Origin: Paracyclopina nana | Taxonomy: Eukaryota; Arthropoda; Copepoda; Cyclopoida; Cyclopettidae | Direction of reading: 5' to 3' | Length of the DNA: 64,000 nt | NCBI GenBank assembly: GCA_019096065.1 | Contig: JAGUCH010000002.1 | Coordinates: 16,318,501-16,382,500 of the forward strand | Shown here: positions 21,139-33,500 of the stretch, piece after piece | How positions within the stretch are numbered: the stretch's first letter is position 1 | Layout of the letters: each line of letters begins with the position of its first letter | Position numbers and translations under genes: made by a program | The notes under the pieces: generated by a model | Databases searched by the model: none | Told to the model about the DNA's origin: nothing | What the model saw: the letters and a program-made list of their open reading frames with translations, nothing else

Positions 21139-21737
21139 TCTTGTTTGCACATGGAGTTGACGAAATTATTTTATTTTGCAATTTTGCCACATGTTGTTGC
21201 ATATGAGCGATATACCGAATTAAGTCAATCTCAATATATTGCACAAAAAAAGCAAATTTCATTCGCGTTCTGAATGTGATTCAATTTTAAGAATCAATTT
21301 CTTCACTGGAATTTTCTCTATCTTTGCATAGATACTCGGTTATTCATGAAATTAGGAGATTTCTAGATTATGGCAGTCGATGAAGCCTGAAAATTGATAA
21401 GTAGATTCATCTTGCAGAACTGGAAAACCAAAAAAGCTGGCATTTTCGAATCTAAAAACTCGCTAAATCGCAGCGAGTCACAAAACGCAAAAGAAATGAC
21501 GGCGAAACTTATTTTTTCTCCTTTCTTTGCCGTCATTTTGAACGGTTTCAGCATGGATTAGCAATCGAGATGCATTTTTGGGTGCACCTCGCCTAAATGT
21601 GATCCATTTTTTTCATTATGAAGCTAATGAAAGTGAAGACCTCATCTGCCTCGGTTGAAAGCTGGTGCTCAGGTAAATCATCTTGAAAAATTTCATGAAT
21701 AGAAGTTCATGATCTATAAAGTAGGGCTACGACAAAG
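21139..21737. promoter_or_regulatory. Divergent intergenic region RPC5 / SERF
   Basis: About 600 bp separates the two head-to-head start codons. It holds short frames but nothing coding that I can support. A shared promoter is plausible from orientation. No TATA or initiator motif stands out. Confidence 0.35.
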
Positions 21738-21932
21738 ATGACTCGCGGAAATCAAAGAGATCTTGCAAGGGAAAAAAACATGAAAAAGGCCCAGGGGAAG
21801 AAGAGTGCTGCTGACACTACAGCCAATGCAGGCTTGACTCTGGAGCAAAGAAAAGCCAGAGATGCGGATATTATGAGGGAAAAACAAGAGAAAAAGGCTG
21901 CAGACAAAGCCGCCAAAGAAGCTAAAAAATGA
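21738..21932 (+). CDS. SERF: SERF / 4F5 family small protein
   Basis: A 64-residue, highly charged protein starts MTRGNQRDLAREKNMKK, the conserved 4F5/SERF N-terminus, followed by GLTLEQRKARDADIMREKQ and a Lys/Ala-rich tail. SERF proteins are small, largely helical or disordered nucleic-acid-binding proteins known to accelerate amyloid formation of other proteins. The length matches the family (about 60 residues). The ATG is well placed (aagATGAC). It is convergent with the Psq/CENPB-type gene, with 80 bp between stops. Confidence 0.92.
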   Translation: MTRGNQRDLAREKNMKKAQGKKSAADTTANAGLTLEQRKARDADIMREKQEKKAADKAAKEAKK

Positions 21933-22012
21933 AGTTTTCAAAACCTGCCATTAAATAGCTTGATTCAAGGCTCATCAACGTTGATGCGTCAAAATGGATT
22001 TCAAAATGAGTA

Positions 22013-22936
22013 TCAACTTAGTATCAAGCCAGGAGAGTTATTCTCCTCTTCTTCCTTTATCACAACTTCCACCAGTTCGTGCACGTTCAATTGAGCATCA
22101 TTGCGACTAGAAGAGGATTCTCCTCCCGAGTTCCAAGCACTTGACATTTCGGCCATGGTTCGGCCTTCGCCATCTTTGCCAGAGTTATTGCTATCCCATA
22201 CCTTTCGAACCACACTTTTCCCCTCTTTGGGCACAGGCTTGACTTGTCCACAAAGCTCACAGATGTCAGCTGGTTTTTCCTTCACGGTGTCGTGCTCTGA
22301 CAATGGTAAGACTGTCGGTGCTTTTATGCTTTCTGGCAACGGCAAAGGGTCAATGTTGCAATTTTGCAGCGAGAAAATGCTGTTCACTTTTTGCTCTTTG
22401 ATTGGCTTGATTTGTTTGGCATGACTGATTGTCTGTTTTTCTCCTAGGCAAATACCATATCTTTCAATGAATCTTGTGCACCAGCCAACACTGGCATTGA
22501 AATCATAGTCTTTAAACAGGTCACGTGCTTTCTCTTGAATGACTTTTCGAGTGACCCGATTGTTATTGGCAAACATGAAGACAATCCACCGGTATAGCTC
22601 TTCCTCCAGACCTCTATTCATTGGTGTTCGTCCCGGAGTGCCAAGCCTTTTTTTGCCAAGCTTGTCTTTGCTACTTTCTATCATGGTCTTCTCTTGCTGC
22701 ACCCATTTCCGCAGCATGGATTCGTCTAGGTCATTTGCTCGAGCTACTTTTGGCACACTGGTTGCTTTGGCTTCACGTACCAGCCTCATTTTGAAGTCTA
22801 TTGTGAAAGATCTGCGTGATTTCTTACTGGGGACTCCACTGCAACTGGATTCAGCAAATGGATCTGGCAAATCCAAATGGAGTGCCAGTGCTGAATTGTC
22901 ATCATGAGGCTCTTGCTTTATAGTGAATTGTTCCAT
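22013..22936 (-). CDS. Psq/Brk-type plus CENPB-type HTH DNA-binding protein (transposase-derived)
   Basis: A single-exon frame of 307 residues. Residues about 38-80 form a helix-turn-helix of the pipsqueak/BrkDBD kind (RRSFTIDFKMRLVREAK, then ARANDLDESMLRKWVQQE). Residues about 100-170 match the CENP-B/Tc5-type HTH (GRTPMNRGLEEELYRWI, RKVIQEKARDLF, VGWCTRFIERYGI). This pair is the DNA-binding half of pogo/Tigger-like transposases. No DDE catalytic domain follows. Instead there is a short CxxC motif (CELCGQ) and an acidic tail. The N-terminal IKQEP and C-terminal VIKEEEE are SUMO-consensus-like. I infer a domesticated, sequence-specific DNA-binding protein. The target is unknown. Confidence 0.75.
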   Translation of the reverse strand: MEQFTIKQEPHDDNSALALHLDLPDPFAESSCSGVPSKKSRRSFTIDFKMRLVREAKATSVPKVARANDLDESMLRKWVQQEKTMIESSKDKLGKKRLGTPGRTPMNRGLEEELYRWIVFMFANNNRVTRKVIQEKARDLFKDYDFNASVGWCTRFIERYGICLGEKQTISHAKQIKPIKEQKVNSIFSLQNCNIDPLPLPESIKAPTVLPLSEHDTVKEKPADICELCGQVKPVPKEGKSVVRKVWDSNNSGKDGEGRTMAEMSSAWNSGGESSSSRNDAQLNVHELVEVVIKEEEENNSPGLILS

Positions 22937-23080
22937 ATTTGCTCAGAATTCAGAGCTGCCAAGTGTCAGGTATTAAAGCATTGAGCTGACAGCAACAGAG
23001 TTGCCAGAAAACTTGAACTGGCATTTATGACTTTGGCCAAAAAAGCCACAACATGTGAATTGTCTGATTTAGAAGTTTAT

Positions 23081-24597
23081 TTACAATGAATCAAGGTAAG
23101 GTAAGTGTCCAAGGTTGCCTACTGCACTCATTGACAGCTTGCTACCACTGAGCTTTTTGGCTGCAGCCTAAAGAAAACAGCAAAAAAAAAGAAGTGAGTA
23201 AAATTGAATGGTGGCAAATCAAGGAGTTAAAATTACCTGAACATCTCCAACTGAAATCATGTCCAAGATGCCAGTGTTTTCAGCAGGAACAGTTTCTCCA
23301 CTGAACAGGGACTGGCCAAAAACCTCCACTGAGGCTTCAGAGTTGAGCATTTGCTCAGAAAAGTCAACCAACAATGCTTTTTTGGCTGCTCTCAATTCCT
23401 CCTCACTCACGGACAGTCCCTTCAAACAGGCCACAACTTCAGATGCCACCTGCATAACCAACGTAATTAAGTCAAGCTTAAGTTTTGTGAAGCTTATTCT
23501 TCTTTTACCTGTCCTGCAACGCCAGAATCACAAATAATGTATGCTCCAGTCAGGCTAGATTCAGAATAACCACAATGCAGTCCAGACACACTCTTGTTGC
23601 CACTGATGCTTTCCACTGCTTTTGACAGCTTTCCAGCGCCCTTTCCTCTGTGGATCTTGGGAGCTGTGCCAAGTACTTTGGAGAGCAATTGGAAGGTCAA
23701 GATTTCCTTAGCATCACCAGAGGTGGCAGACTCGGCAGCAATGGCAACATAAGTTGTGTTCCCACCCAAGTCAAGCCTTAGCTCACCACCATAGTACTTT
23801 TTGGCAAAGCTCAGTCCATGGCCCTTTTCAAAATTCATGCCTCTACCCATCCTTGATAGAGTGACATGATCAACCCCATTGCCAACAATAATTGACCTGG
23901 TCACTGTGTGAGTCTTGGTGTGGAAATCCATCAAGCTTTCAGGATTGTGCCTGCCAACCATATACTGAGGTGCAAAGAGAGGATTTCCAAGGCCTTGCCT
24001 GTAAGCTGCTTTATGCAGCAGCTCCACAGCTTTGAGGCCAGGTGACATTGCAGCCAAATCCATGTTCATCCTGGTCACCACTTGGTCCTTCACCTCCCAA
24101 GGCTTGAACGAGGGCCCAGTAACGATTTCGTTGAGAAAGTCAAAGTTGCCTTCTACAGTGTTTCTTGGGCTCGACAATAAATAGAGAGTATATTCCCTGC
24201 CAGCCACCACTTTGATGTTACCCCCAGCTTGCTGAACATTTCGGACGATGCCAAAACTCGTGGCATTCTTTGAGGCCAGTCCTGCACACAAGCGCAGCGC
24301 ATGGCTGATGCCAAGATTCTCGTAGTTTTCATAGCATGATCCAGACTTGACCAAAACACCAACAGTGGAAACAGCTGCAGCATCAGAATCCAAGGAAATC
24401 ACTCGAAGGCCGCTTGGCAGCAATGATTTCTGAAAGAATGGAAGTATTTGCTTGATTGAAAAATTGACATGTAGAACAACATTACATACCTCAACATTCA
24501 GAGACTTGCTGAGATCAGCGGATCTTTTGAGCGCCGCCAATTGAGACATTTGCCTCTTGGCACCCACAATTTGTGGCCAGATGATTTTTGAGGCCAT
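23081..24597 (-). CDS. UQCRC2: Mitochondrial cytochrome bc1 complex core protein 2 (UQCRC2)
   Basis: Exons 24597-24490, 24429-23509, 23449-23237 and 23167-23081 encode about 441 residues. After a mitochondrial presequence-like start (MASKIIWPQIVGAKRQMSQL) the M16-peptidase fold reads SLLPSGLRVISLDSDAAAVSTVGVLVKSGSCYE, then GISHALRLCAGLASKNATSF. The HxxEH zinc site of active processing peptidases is absent (HALRL instead), as expected for core protein 2. Later segments (GGELRLDLGGNTTYVAIAAES, AKKLSGSKLSMSAVGNLGHLPYLDSL in two parts) match UQCRC2. It is a structural subunit of respiratory complex III on the matrix side. The stop codon overlaps AATAAA (TTTATT on +, 23076-23081) by one base. The chosen start excludes an open upstream extension that lacks presequence character. 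Confidence 0.92.
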
Positions 24598-25199
24598 TGT
24601 CACTGGCAGGAAACCGCAATGTTTCAAGTAGGCCCAAAGTGGTTGGCAGCAAAATGGCCTCAGTTTTTTGAGTGAGGAGTCGAAATGGGCACAAATTATG
24701 TCCATTTTTTCTTCAATCGAACATTCTTGTAGATTCATAAATAGCTAGAAATCTATTGATTCATGCAGTAACTTTCAATTGAATTTTGCTGGCTTTTTTG
24801 CTAGAAATATCCAGTTGAAGTTATCTTACTGATGTATTTCATTGCGGTGTAGTGCTGAAAATTTGCTGCACGGTTTGCTATTATTTTGCAGCTGAAAGGT
24901 TTTGTGATTACCTGAAAAGTAGACGAAATCAGGCTTTTCAAGGCAACTTTTCTTCCATGCTTCATTACGTTAGGCAATTTAACCAGCTCAGAAAGCACTT
25001 TATACTCCATAAAAAGATTTGCAATTATCCAGAGAAAGCTTTTAAAAGTGAACCAATAATACAGCTTATTCGTTTTCTTAAATATGGTCGACAGAAAATT
25101 GAGCCTGGCTTTCAATTCGATTCGATTTCCTGATGAAATATTTCTGCTTAATTGAACTTTCCGGGAAACCGACGTGGATAAAAACATCAAACTCGCAAA
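24598..25199. promoter_or_regulatory. Divergent intergenic region UQCRC2 / methionyl-tRNA synthetase
   Basis: About 600 bp between head-to-head start codons. It contains AT-rich sequence with no supported exon. A bidirectional promoter is inferred from orientation. No TATA/initiator pair was identified. Confidence 0.35.
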
Positions 25200-28079
25200 A
25201 TGAGGCTAATAACAAGTCAGGATAATATTGACGGCCTTAAAATTGCGATCGCTGCAAACGAAGCAAAAATAGAATTGAACGTGGACTTTTCGCCGCAAAG
25301 TTTGACGCCCTGTCTGATTGATGAGGATTTGAAACTGTTTGTGGCAAATGCAGCTTGCTGTTACTTGCACGAGCGGCCAAATTTACTGAAGAAAAGGGCT
25401 ATTGGAGCAGTGGAAGGTAACTTTTGTGATTTCCAGCAAGTTTCATCAATTACAAGAATCGATGATTTAGGCCTTTTGGAGTGGGAGGTGAGCGTTCTAA
25501 GACCCATCTTGTCAACCTATCACACGACCAAGAAAAATGTCGAGGAACTGAGAACGGCGCTGAAAAGTAGGATTTTGCCCATTCTCGACCAAAGTAACGA
25601 CTGTTTGCTCCACTACCCTCAAAATGAGGCCATTGTGTCTGTGGCTGACATTGTCATTTGGTGTGACTTGTATCCTATCCATATTGAAAGCCCCGACATC
25701 CTTGGGGCTATTCCCAGAGTCAAGACTTGGATGGAATATCTGGCCAGCAAGGAAACGTTTGTGAAAGGACTCGGGGGGATTTTGTCCAAGCCTGGGCCCA
25801 ACAGAAAGTGGAAGTTCTCAACATGGAGCCTGAAGTGTTCTTCTAGCGAGCCTTCTTCAAAAAAGCCAGTCAGTCTGGATTCTCCATGGTATTCACTCCT
25901 TTGTCGCTAATTATGAATAATTTAATTAATTTTTGTGGTCACAGCTGCGATGGAGGAGCCAAGGAGCTTCCTGTGACAAGCGAAGAAATTGAGTCAGCTC
26001 TGAAATCGTGGAACTCCTCAATAGTGAAACAGAGCAAAAAATCAAACAAAAATGCTCGTGGGGAAGTTTTGCCAGTCAAAGGCGAAAGAAATGTTCTGAT
26101 CACATCAGCGCTGCCTTACGTCAACAACGTTCCTCATTTGGGCAACATAGTTGGTGCAGTCTTGTCCGCAGATGTATTTGCCCGTTTCTGCCGACTAAGG
26201 GGCTACAACACTCTGTACATATGTGGAACAGACGAGTACGGCACTTCGACTGAGACCAAGGCAATCCAAGAAGGCCTCACGCCTCAGCAAATATGCGACA
26301 AATACAACAGATTGCACTCTGAAATCTATGAATGGTTCAACATCAGTTTCGACAAATTCGGAAGAACCACTACAGAGAAGCAGACCAAAGTTGCTCAAGA
26401 CATATTTTGGGAGCTTCACAATTGCGGTAATTTGACCGAAGAAGCAATGGATCAACTCTTCTGCCAAAGCTGTGACAGGTTCTTGGCGGACAGATTTGTG
26501 GAGGGCAACTGCCCATTTTGCAATTTTGAAGACGCCAGAGGTGATCAGTGCGACGCTTGCGGCAAATTGATCAATGCGACAGAGCTGAAAAATCCAAGGT
26601 GCAACTTGTGCAGTGCGAGGCCAGAGATCAAGTCTTCCCGACACATTTTCATCGACTTGCCCAAAATTGAGCCTAAATTGACCAAGTGGCTTGACGAGTC
26701 ATCTGCCGTGTGGACGAACAATGCCCGGGTGATTGCCAAAAGTTGGCTCAAGGGTGGCCTTCAGCCTCGCTGCATCACGCGAGATCTCAAGTGGGGCACA
26801 CCTGTTCCCCTCAAGGGCTATGAAAGCAAGGTGTTCTATGTCTGGTTCGATGCTCCCATTGGCTACATCAGTATTACGGCCAATTACACTGATGAATGGG
26901 AAAAGTGGTGGAAGAATCCTGATGATGTGGTCTACTACGAGTTCATGGCTAAAGACAATGTTCCTTTCCACTCTGTGGTGTTTCCGTCCACTTTGCTGGG
27001 CACAAACACAAAGTGGACCATGGTGAACCATTTGATGAGCACTGAATATCTCAATTATGAGGATGCCAAGTTCAGCAAAAGCAGAGGCATTGGAGTGTTT
27101 GGCAATGATGCTCAGGACACTGGAATCCCTGCTGACATCTGGAGATTCTATTTGATGTACACCAGACCTGAGAATGCCGATTCTGCTTTCAAATGGGAGG
27201 ACTTGATGCTCAAGACGAACTCGGAGCTGCTTGCCAATCTGGGCAACTTTGTCAACCGAGCATTGAAGTTCTGCAAGGACAACTACAATGGGGTCATTGG
27301 CAAAATGCAATTGGAGGAAGACCACAAAATCGTCCTGGTACAAATCAACCGGTGCCTGGCTCAGTACATTGAGCTCCTAGAAAAGTGCAAGGAAAGAGAG
27401 GCCATCAGTCAAATCTTCAACATTTCTCGAATTGGCAATCAGTTGATGCAAGTCGAGCAGCCTTGGAAAAAGATCAAGAGTGGAAGTGAGGCTGACAAGG
27501 CGAGGGCATATTCTGTGGTTAGTCTTTGCGTCAACATTTCTTGCCTTCTCGCCATTCTGATTGAGCCCTACATGCCCAACTTGTCTAATGTGATGCTCAA
27601 CCAGTTGAATGCCAAGCTGGAAGATGTCAACATCATTGGCCAACCCAGTGAGGAGGGTCGAAGGTTCAAGTAAGTTGTCTAGCTTAACATTTTTAAGACA
27701 TAGGGATCATCATTCAAATTGCAGGTGTTGCCTAAAGGAGGGCCATGCTATTGGCCAACCTGCCCCACTCATCAAGGAAATCAAGCAGGATGAAATAAAG
27801 GCTTTGAAGGAGAAGTATGCTGGAAGATCTCAACCTGCCAAATCAGCATCTCCACCCAAGGCGGTAGTTGCTGGCAATGCTTCTGACTTGGAGTCCCAAG
27901 TCACTGCTCAAGGCGATGAAGTGAGAAAGTTGAAGGAATCCAAAGCTGACAAGGATACCATTAAGGCTGCTGTGGATAAGCTGTTAGACCTCAAAAAGCA
28001 ACTTGCTTTGGCTCAAGGCAAGGATCCAAATGAAGCTGTTGCACCTCCAAAAAGTAGCAAGAAGGGCAAAAAGAAGTAG
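25200..28079 (+). CDS. MARS1: Cytosolic methionyl-tRNA synthetase with GST-like and WHEP domains
   Basis: Exons 25200-25888, 25945-27669 and 27725-28079 give about 922 residues. An N-terminal GST-like domain (residues about 1-200) leads into the class I synthetase core: [19 protein letters not shown] with the HIGH-equivalent HLGN, the zinc-finger CP insertion ([41 protein letters not shown]), and the KMSKS-equivalent KFSKS. A helical anticodon-binding region follows, then a C-terminal WHEP domain ([20 protein letters not shown]). It charges tRNA-Met in the cytosol. The GST-like domain normally docks it to the multi-synthetase complex, and WHEP aids tRNA binding. All catalytic motifs are present. 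It is convergent with the P450, with 18 bp between stops. Confidence 0.96.
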
Positions 28080-28097
28080 AAATAATATAAACTGATT

Positions 28098-29437
28098 TTA
28101 TTTCTTCTTCTGAGTCAGTTTGAAGTGGATCCGAGCATCTGGTACTCCAATCAATTTCATCTCATACTGAACCCTGTTAAGCACATCAAGCTCAAAAGCT
28201 GCAAAAAACTTATTTAGAAAGTATTCCATTTGCTGCTCAGACAATCTCTTTCCTATGCAGCTTCTAGTGCCAAAACCAAATGGTAAACTAGCAAAAGCAT
28301 CATTGACACCCTTTAACTTGCCACTTTCTGGATCTCTGCTCCACCTCCGGGGATCAAATTGTTCAGGGTTGGGAAAACAAGAGTTGTCATGGCCCATTGC
28401 ATAAATGGACACCAAAACGAGCTGGCCCTCATCTATGAAGTATCCCTCAGCTTCAAGAGGTTTTTGCTGGATTCTTGTGAGAAAGGGGGCCACTGGTGAG
28501 ATTCGCATAGATTCGCGAATAATTTCCTTGTACTTGATTTGGCCCTCCTGCCAGCTTTTGTTGGTTGCCATGTGGTACAATGCCCACAAAAGTGTATAGG
28601 AGGTAGTGTCAGCAGCTGCAATGATCAAATCCTGGGCAATCCTTGAGATCTCCTCATTTGTGAACACATTCGACAATACTCCTCCTGTAAGTCCTTTGCT
28701 TTCCTTTGTTAGATTGCTATTGAGAAATGCCAAAGCCTCTTGAGCAGCTGAGCAAAAGTTCAACCAGTCCTGAGTCTGAGTCTCAGCTGCCAAAAAGGCT
28801 GACTGAGTTTGTAACTTTGCTGAGCTACTGAACATTTGGTGGACATTTTGGACAAATGAGTTGAGGCTGTCAGTGGACTGACAGCAGTTTCCATACAAAG
28901 TGGCTAATGTAGATTCAACTGACCACTTGTGCAGAATCTGTTCCAAGTCCACTTCAGTTTGGCCTTTAAGGTCATTGATGAGGGTGTCAGTGACTTTGTT
29001 TGAATGAGACAGAGCTTCTGCCAGCCACTGATTCTTCTTGAGAAATATGGGGTTCATTTTGGACCTCATTTCCTGCCATTCTGGGCCATCCAGGAAAAAT
29101 AGGCCTCTTTTCACATTGAACCTCTTGTTGAACTCTTGCCAGCACTGTGGAACCACATGAATAGGATGCTCAGGCTCGTTTCTAAAAAGCTTTTCAGTGA
29201 TCCTAGAAAATGAGTTATGAGGCAAAGTTTTCAAAGCTGATGACGTTTGACCTACTTTGGGCAGGCTATCCACAAGGCATTGACATCTGGCCCAAGCTTC
29301 TCAGCATAAATCGGGCCTAGTTCCCCATGCACCTTTTGGTTTATCAAGTGCAGCTTGGTGGTATCAATTGGAAGCTTGGAGACATGGATGGGAATTGTTT
29401 TTGAAAAGCTACTGAATGCTCTTGCTAAGAGTCCCAT
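28098..29437 (-). CDS. Cytochrome P450, mitochondrial-clan type, unusually short
   Basis: Exons 29437-29256 and 29202-28098 (53-bp intron) encode about 428 residues. The start MGLLARAFSSFSKTIPIHVSKL is basic and amphipathic, like a mitochondrial targeting peptide. Landmarks are the I-helix AAADTTSYTLLWAL, the K-helix ExxR (ESMR), the PERF-like FDPRRW, and the heme loop PFGFGTRSCIG with the axial Cys. It lacks the proline-rich hinge and is missing roughly 30-40 residues between the I- and K-helices (MATNKSWQEGQIKYKEIIRESMR), where J-helix sequence is normal. The domain style fits the arthropod mitochondrial clan that includes ecdysteroid hydroxylases, but I cannot name a CYP family. The stop TAA lies inside AATAAA (TTTATT on +, 28097-28102). 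Confidence 0.85.
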
Positions 29438-30569
29438 CGTACTTACTGATATACCTGCTCTGTCCCAAGAAGCTGATACAAATCTGAGACGCCACAAGAA
29501 TTTGAATTATCTTTTTTCACTTGAAAGCAATTTTCGATTGTACAATTCAGTTTGCCAATTCGGCTATTTACTTCCATATTCAATTAAGGATCTAAAAATA
29601 AGAAGAATCGATTCACAATTATGTATCTTGAACAGACATGTCTAATTATTAAATATCAGAGCAATAGATTTTGGATGTACTGCTCTATAAATTACAAGAA
29701 TTTTTTTATAGAAGATGCACGCGTCCACATCATGGAGAGCCGAGCGCGAGCTTAAGATTGAGTTTAGCTTTTCATGAACAACCTTTGGAAGCAACTCGAA
29801 ATATTTAATTAGATAATAATTACTCTGGCTAAAAAAAGTTATGGAGAAGATAACGAACCAGTATTAAGCTTTTTATTTCCAAAAATATTAGCCAACAAAC
29901 TAATCTCTCATATTATAAAAAAAATCCTTAAACAAATAACCAAAGAAATCATGGTTAAAAAGTTATCAAAAAGTAGAGGAATTGAGGCAAAGCACTGATA
30001 CGTGAAGAAATGTCATGCATTCTGCTTTTGGGGAAAAGCACAGGATAATCTAACAAATGCTAAGATTTACTCTTTTATTTTAAGATGCTTTCTAGGCTAC
30101 GCATACCAGATTTGCTAGATAATGTTGCGAGATCTAAACTAATTAAAAAAATCAATTAGAAGAGTTAATTCTTCACAAGATTTTGATATTTGGTTGATAT
30201 TGGGATAGATGTGCTCGCAAAATGAGTTTCATGTATTTTGGGATCCTGCAGCTATGCATGATCAGAATATAGTAGGGGCTTCGCGCGCTCCGCCCCACAT
30301 ATAATCTGAATTTCTACCCTAAGCTTTTTTGGCAATTTTGCGCGAAAGCAATCATGAATGTCACATTGAATTGTCCAATTCAACGAAAACTGCTGAAAGC
30401 TCAGTTGAATAATGAAAAACTAGATAAATATAGTAATGCTTGCTTTACAATTTGTGAACATGCATAAATAGATATTCCACTGACTACAACTCTACTGTGA
30501 CTTTAATTTTCGATTTGCACCAACCTTCCAAATCCCTGAGTTTGAGTCATTTATTACAGCAATACATAT
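29438..30569. other. Intergenic, AT-rich; fragment of the foldback repeat family
   Basis: About 1.1 kb between P450 and DNMT1 with no gene supported. At 29521-29562 the sequence (GAAAGCAATTTTCGATTGT, then ACAATTCAGTTTGCCAATTCGGC) resembles the left end of the composite repeat at 51759-51808, suggesting a truncated copy. The rest is AT-rich with no inverted repeats that I can support. Confidence 0.4.
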
Positions 30570-33500
30570 TTAAAATTCATCTTTCACCTTCACAATGTTG
30601 CTCTTGGCCAAAGCCTTGCGAATTTCAATGCCAAGTGCCCTGCCCATGCAAGGGGGAACAGCATTGCCAATTTGTCTATGCTTCTCGATAATGTTGCCCG
30701 AAAATAGGTAACCGTCAGGGAATCCCTGAGACCGAGCGCATTCCCTCACTGACACAACCCGATGTTGATCAGGATGAAGAACACGACCTTGTTTTCCCAT
30801 TGGCTCCGGATTGGTCACCGTGGTGGAGAAGAATCCATCCCAAGACAGTCTTCCATAGAGCCCAGCCCAATGATTGTGTCGGTTACCAGTGTGAGGCAAA
30901 CACCAGGGAATCAGGGTGTTCTCCTGCTTGTCAGGGTTGATACATTTGGCTTTGGGATTCTCAGCACACTTGCACACCCCTCGAAGGGCTTTGGTCACGG
31001 GGTGTCGCCCCTGGATACTGTCATGATGAGTGTACACCAACTTTTGGGCGAATTCTCCATTGGACAGCCTGCAGCAATATTTTCCATTATAATTATAACT
31101 TATTTTAAAATATAGGATTATTACCTCATGACAATGTTTGGCAGGTCCCTCCAATCGGCTCCAGGGTTGACAGGGATGAGTGACATCCTCGCTTCGACGA
31201 GCGGATTGAGCTTTTTGCAGATGTGATCGCGAAGTTCGTTCATTTGCAAATTCGCCCTCATCTTCCTCTGGAAGTGAGACTCGGGCTCAATTTCATAGTC
31301 CCTGGTTTCCACTTGGTCCCCATTGCGGATGGGTGGCAAGTCGGACATGATGTCTCGCACAGTGATGGTTCTGAACGGGGCAGAACTTGTCCATTGGCAG
31401 TTGGAGACAAACTTCCTCTCGTTGATCATGACAGACAGGGAAGTTTGGGCAAACGTGTGCATCGGCTCTGGATACAAGGGCAATTTGTAGCCAGGAGCTG
31501 AGGCAAGCAAAATGCATCTCCTGCGGGTCTGGGCCACTCCATAGTGGCCAGCTTGCAAAATGCCAAATGTGCACTGGTATCCCATCCTCACAAGAGCCCG
31601 GAGGCAGAGTTTGAGCACCATGGACTTTTTGAAGCTGGCGAAATTGCGAACATTCTCCAAGATGAAGTATTTAGGGCGGTAGAAATCGCAGTACTGCAAA
31701 AAATGAAATCAGAGATGTTCGCATCTAAAGAAATTGCAAGAGTCTCACAGCAAGGTATGAGGAAATCAGCGAGTTTTTGAAGGTCGAGTACTGGCCCGAG
31801 TTGAAACGATTCATGCCTGAAAATCCTTGGCAAGGCGGGCCTCCACAGAGCATTTCCACCTCACCTCGTTGGGGCAAAGGCCTCCCTTTGTGCATGGCCA
31901 CTTTGCCCTGCTCCTCGGCCTCCATGACCTCTTTGAGCAAAACGTTGCAGTCGTCAATGAAGACCAGGGCATTCGGATTATTGGCCTTGTAGGCCTTAGC
32001 AGCTGGTTCGTAGACTTCAATAGCCCACTTGGTCTCCACAATTTCAGCCTCGTGAAGGCCATGGCTGAGGCCGCCACAGCCAGCAAAAACATCGAGACAT
32101 TTCAGAGGCTTGTCCACCTTGGGCAAGGCACCAGCATTCTCATCACTTGTCATCATTGATGATTTGACATCATCTTCCTTTGATGAGCTCTTCCCTTTGC
32201 CCTTGCCCTTGCCAACTCCTCCTTTGAGCTTGACATCAGTCCTGAAATTAAAATGATAATTTTAGAGCCAAGGGCAAAAAGGAGACTTTTTCCAAGTACT
32301 TGTAGATTTCGGCCTTCAACGGTAACTCGGTGGTTTCCTTGGTGTTCTTGTCGTACATGCGATTGTAATAAAACCTAAATTCTCCCTCCAATGACCATTT
32401 GTCAACGGTTGTGTCAGCAACGATGCTCTGCTCAGATCTCACATAACATTTGCCCTCGATGGCATCAATGTCCACGTTTTTCTCAATGTTGCTCCAGTAG
32501 ACATAGTTGAGGTCCTTCCAGAAGCCTTTCTCATTGTCAATTTTGACCTAAGGAGTAAAGTTTTAAAAAAATCATAATGAAAACCTAGGGAATGCGTTCA
32601 GTTTACTTGATGAGGGCGCAAGAGGAACCGGACTCTGATCCTCACTCTGGACTCGTCCAGACTGCTCCAGATGTCCTCGATGATTCCCATGTCAAAGGGA
32701 GGATTGGTGCTCTTGTTGCTTCCCTTTTCATGGCCAGACTTTCTGTAGTACTCGGGATACTTGGACGAGTCCACATCATCCATTTCCACGATTTCCTTTT
32801 CTTTGGGCTGGCCACTCAAAAGACCTTTGGGGGTGAGGAAGACCGCATCGTGGATCCTGTACGTGATTCCTCGCTTGTACACGAATCCAGACCAGTACTT
32901 CTTGTCATCAATCTTGTCTCCGGATTCCTCGTCATATCTCTCCACGGGGTCGAGCAGCTTGACTTTTTCGGAGACATTTTCAGCCTTGTTCAAATGGCAA
33001 ATGGGGCACAGCGTTTCCAAAGAAAGCTTGGTCGGCAGAGGCTCAGTGTGCTCAAACCTGGCAAAGTTGGGCTCATACTTGTACCTGTAGTAGAACGCTT
33101 TTGGATTGGACAAGTCAATTGGAGGAGCTTCAATGGAGGCCTCAGTTCCTCCCAACTGGGCCCATTTGTCGGGAATTGGCCAGAACTTGACATCAGCATT
33201 TCCCTTTAAAAAAAAGAAAAGAGGTTCAAATACAAGCAAAACTATTTCCAATGGTTCTACCTCAACAGAGTTGATGTCAATGTTCAGGCATTGGCGCAGC
33301 TCAAAGAGCTCGTGACGATCAGAAGTTTCTCCCAGAACAGTGTCAATTCCCTTCTCGAAGGTCTTGATGTGAGCCAAGTGCTTGCCATCGTTATTCCTCT
33401 CGAAAAAGTAGACAATTTGAGCAACGGCGCCATCATAGTTGATAAAGTCTCCAGCCTTCCACTGCTTGGCCTTCCCAACTTGAACCTGGTCGTAGATCTG

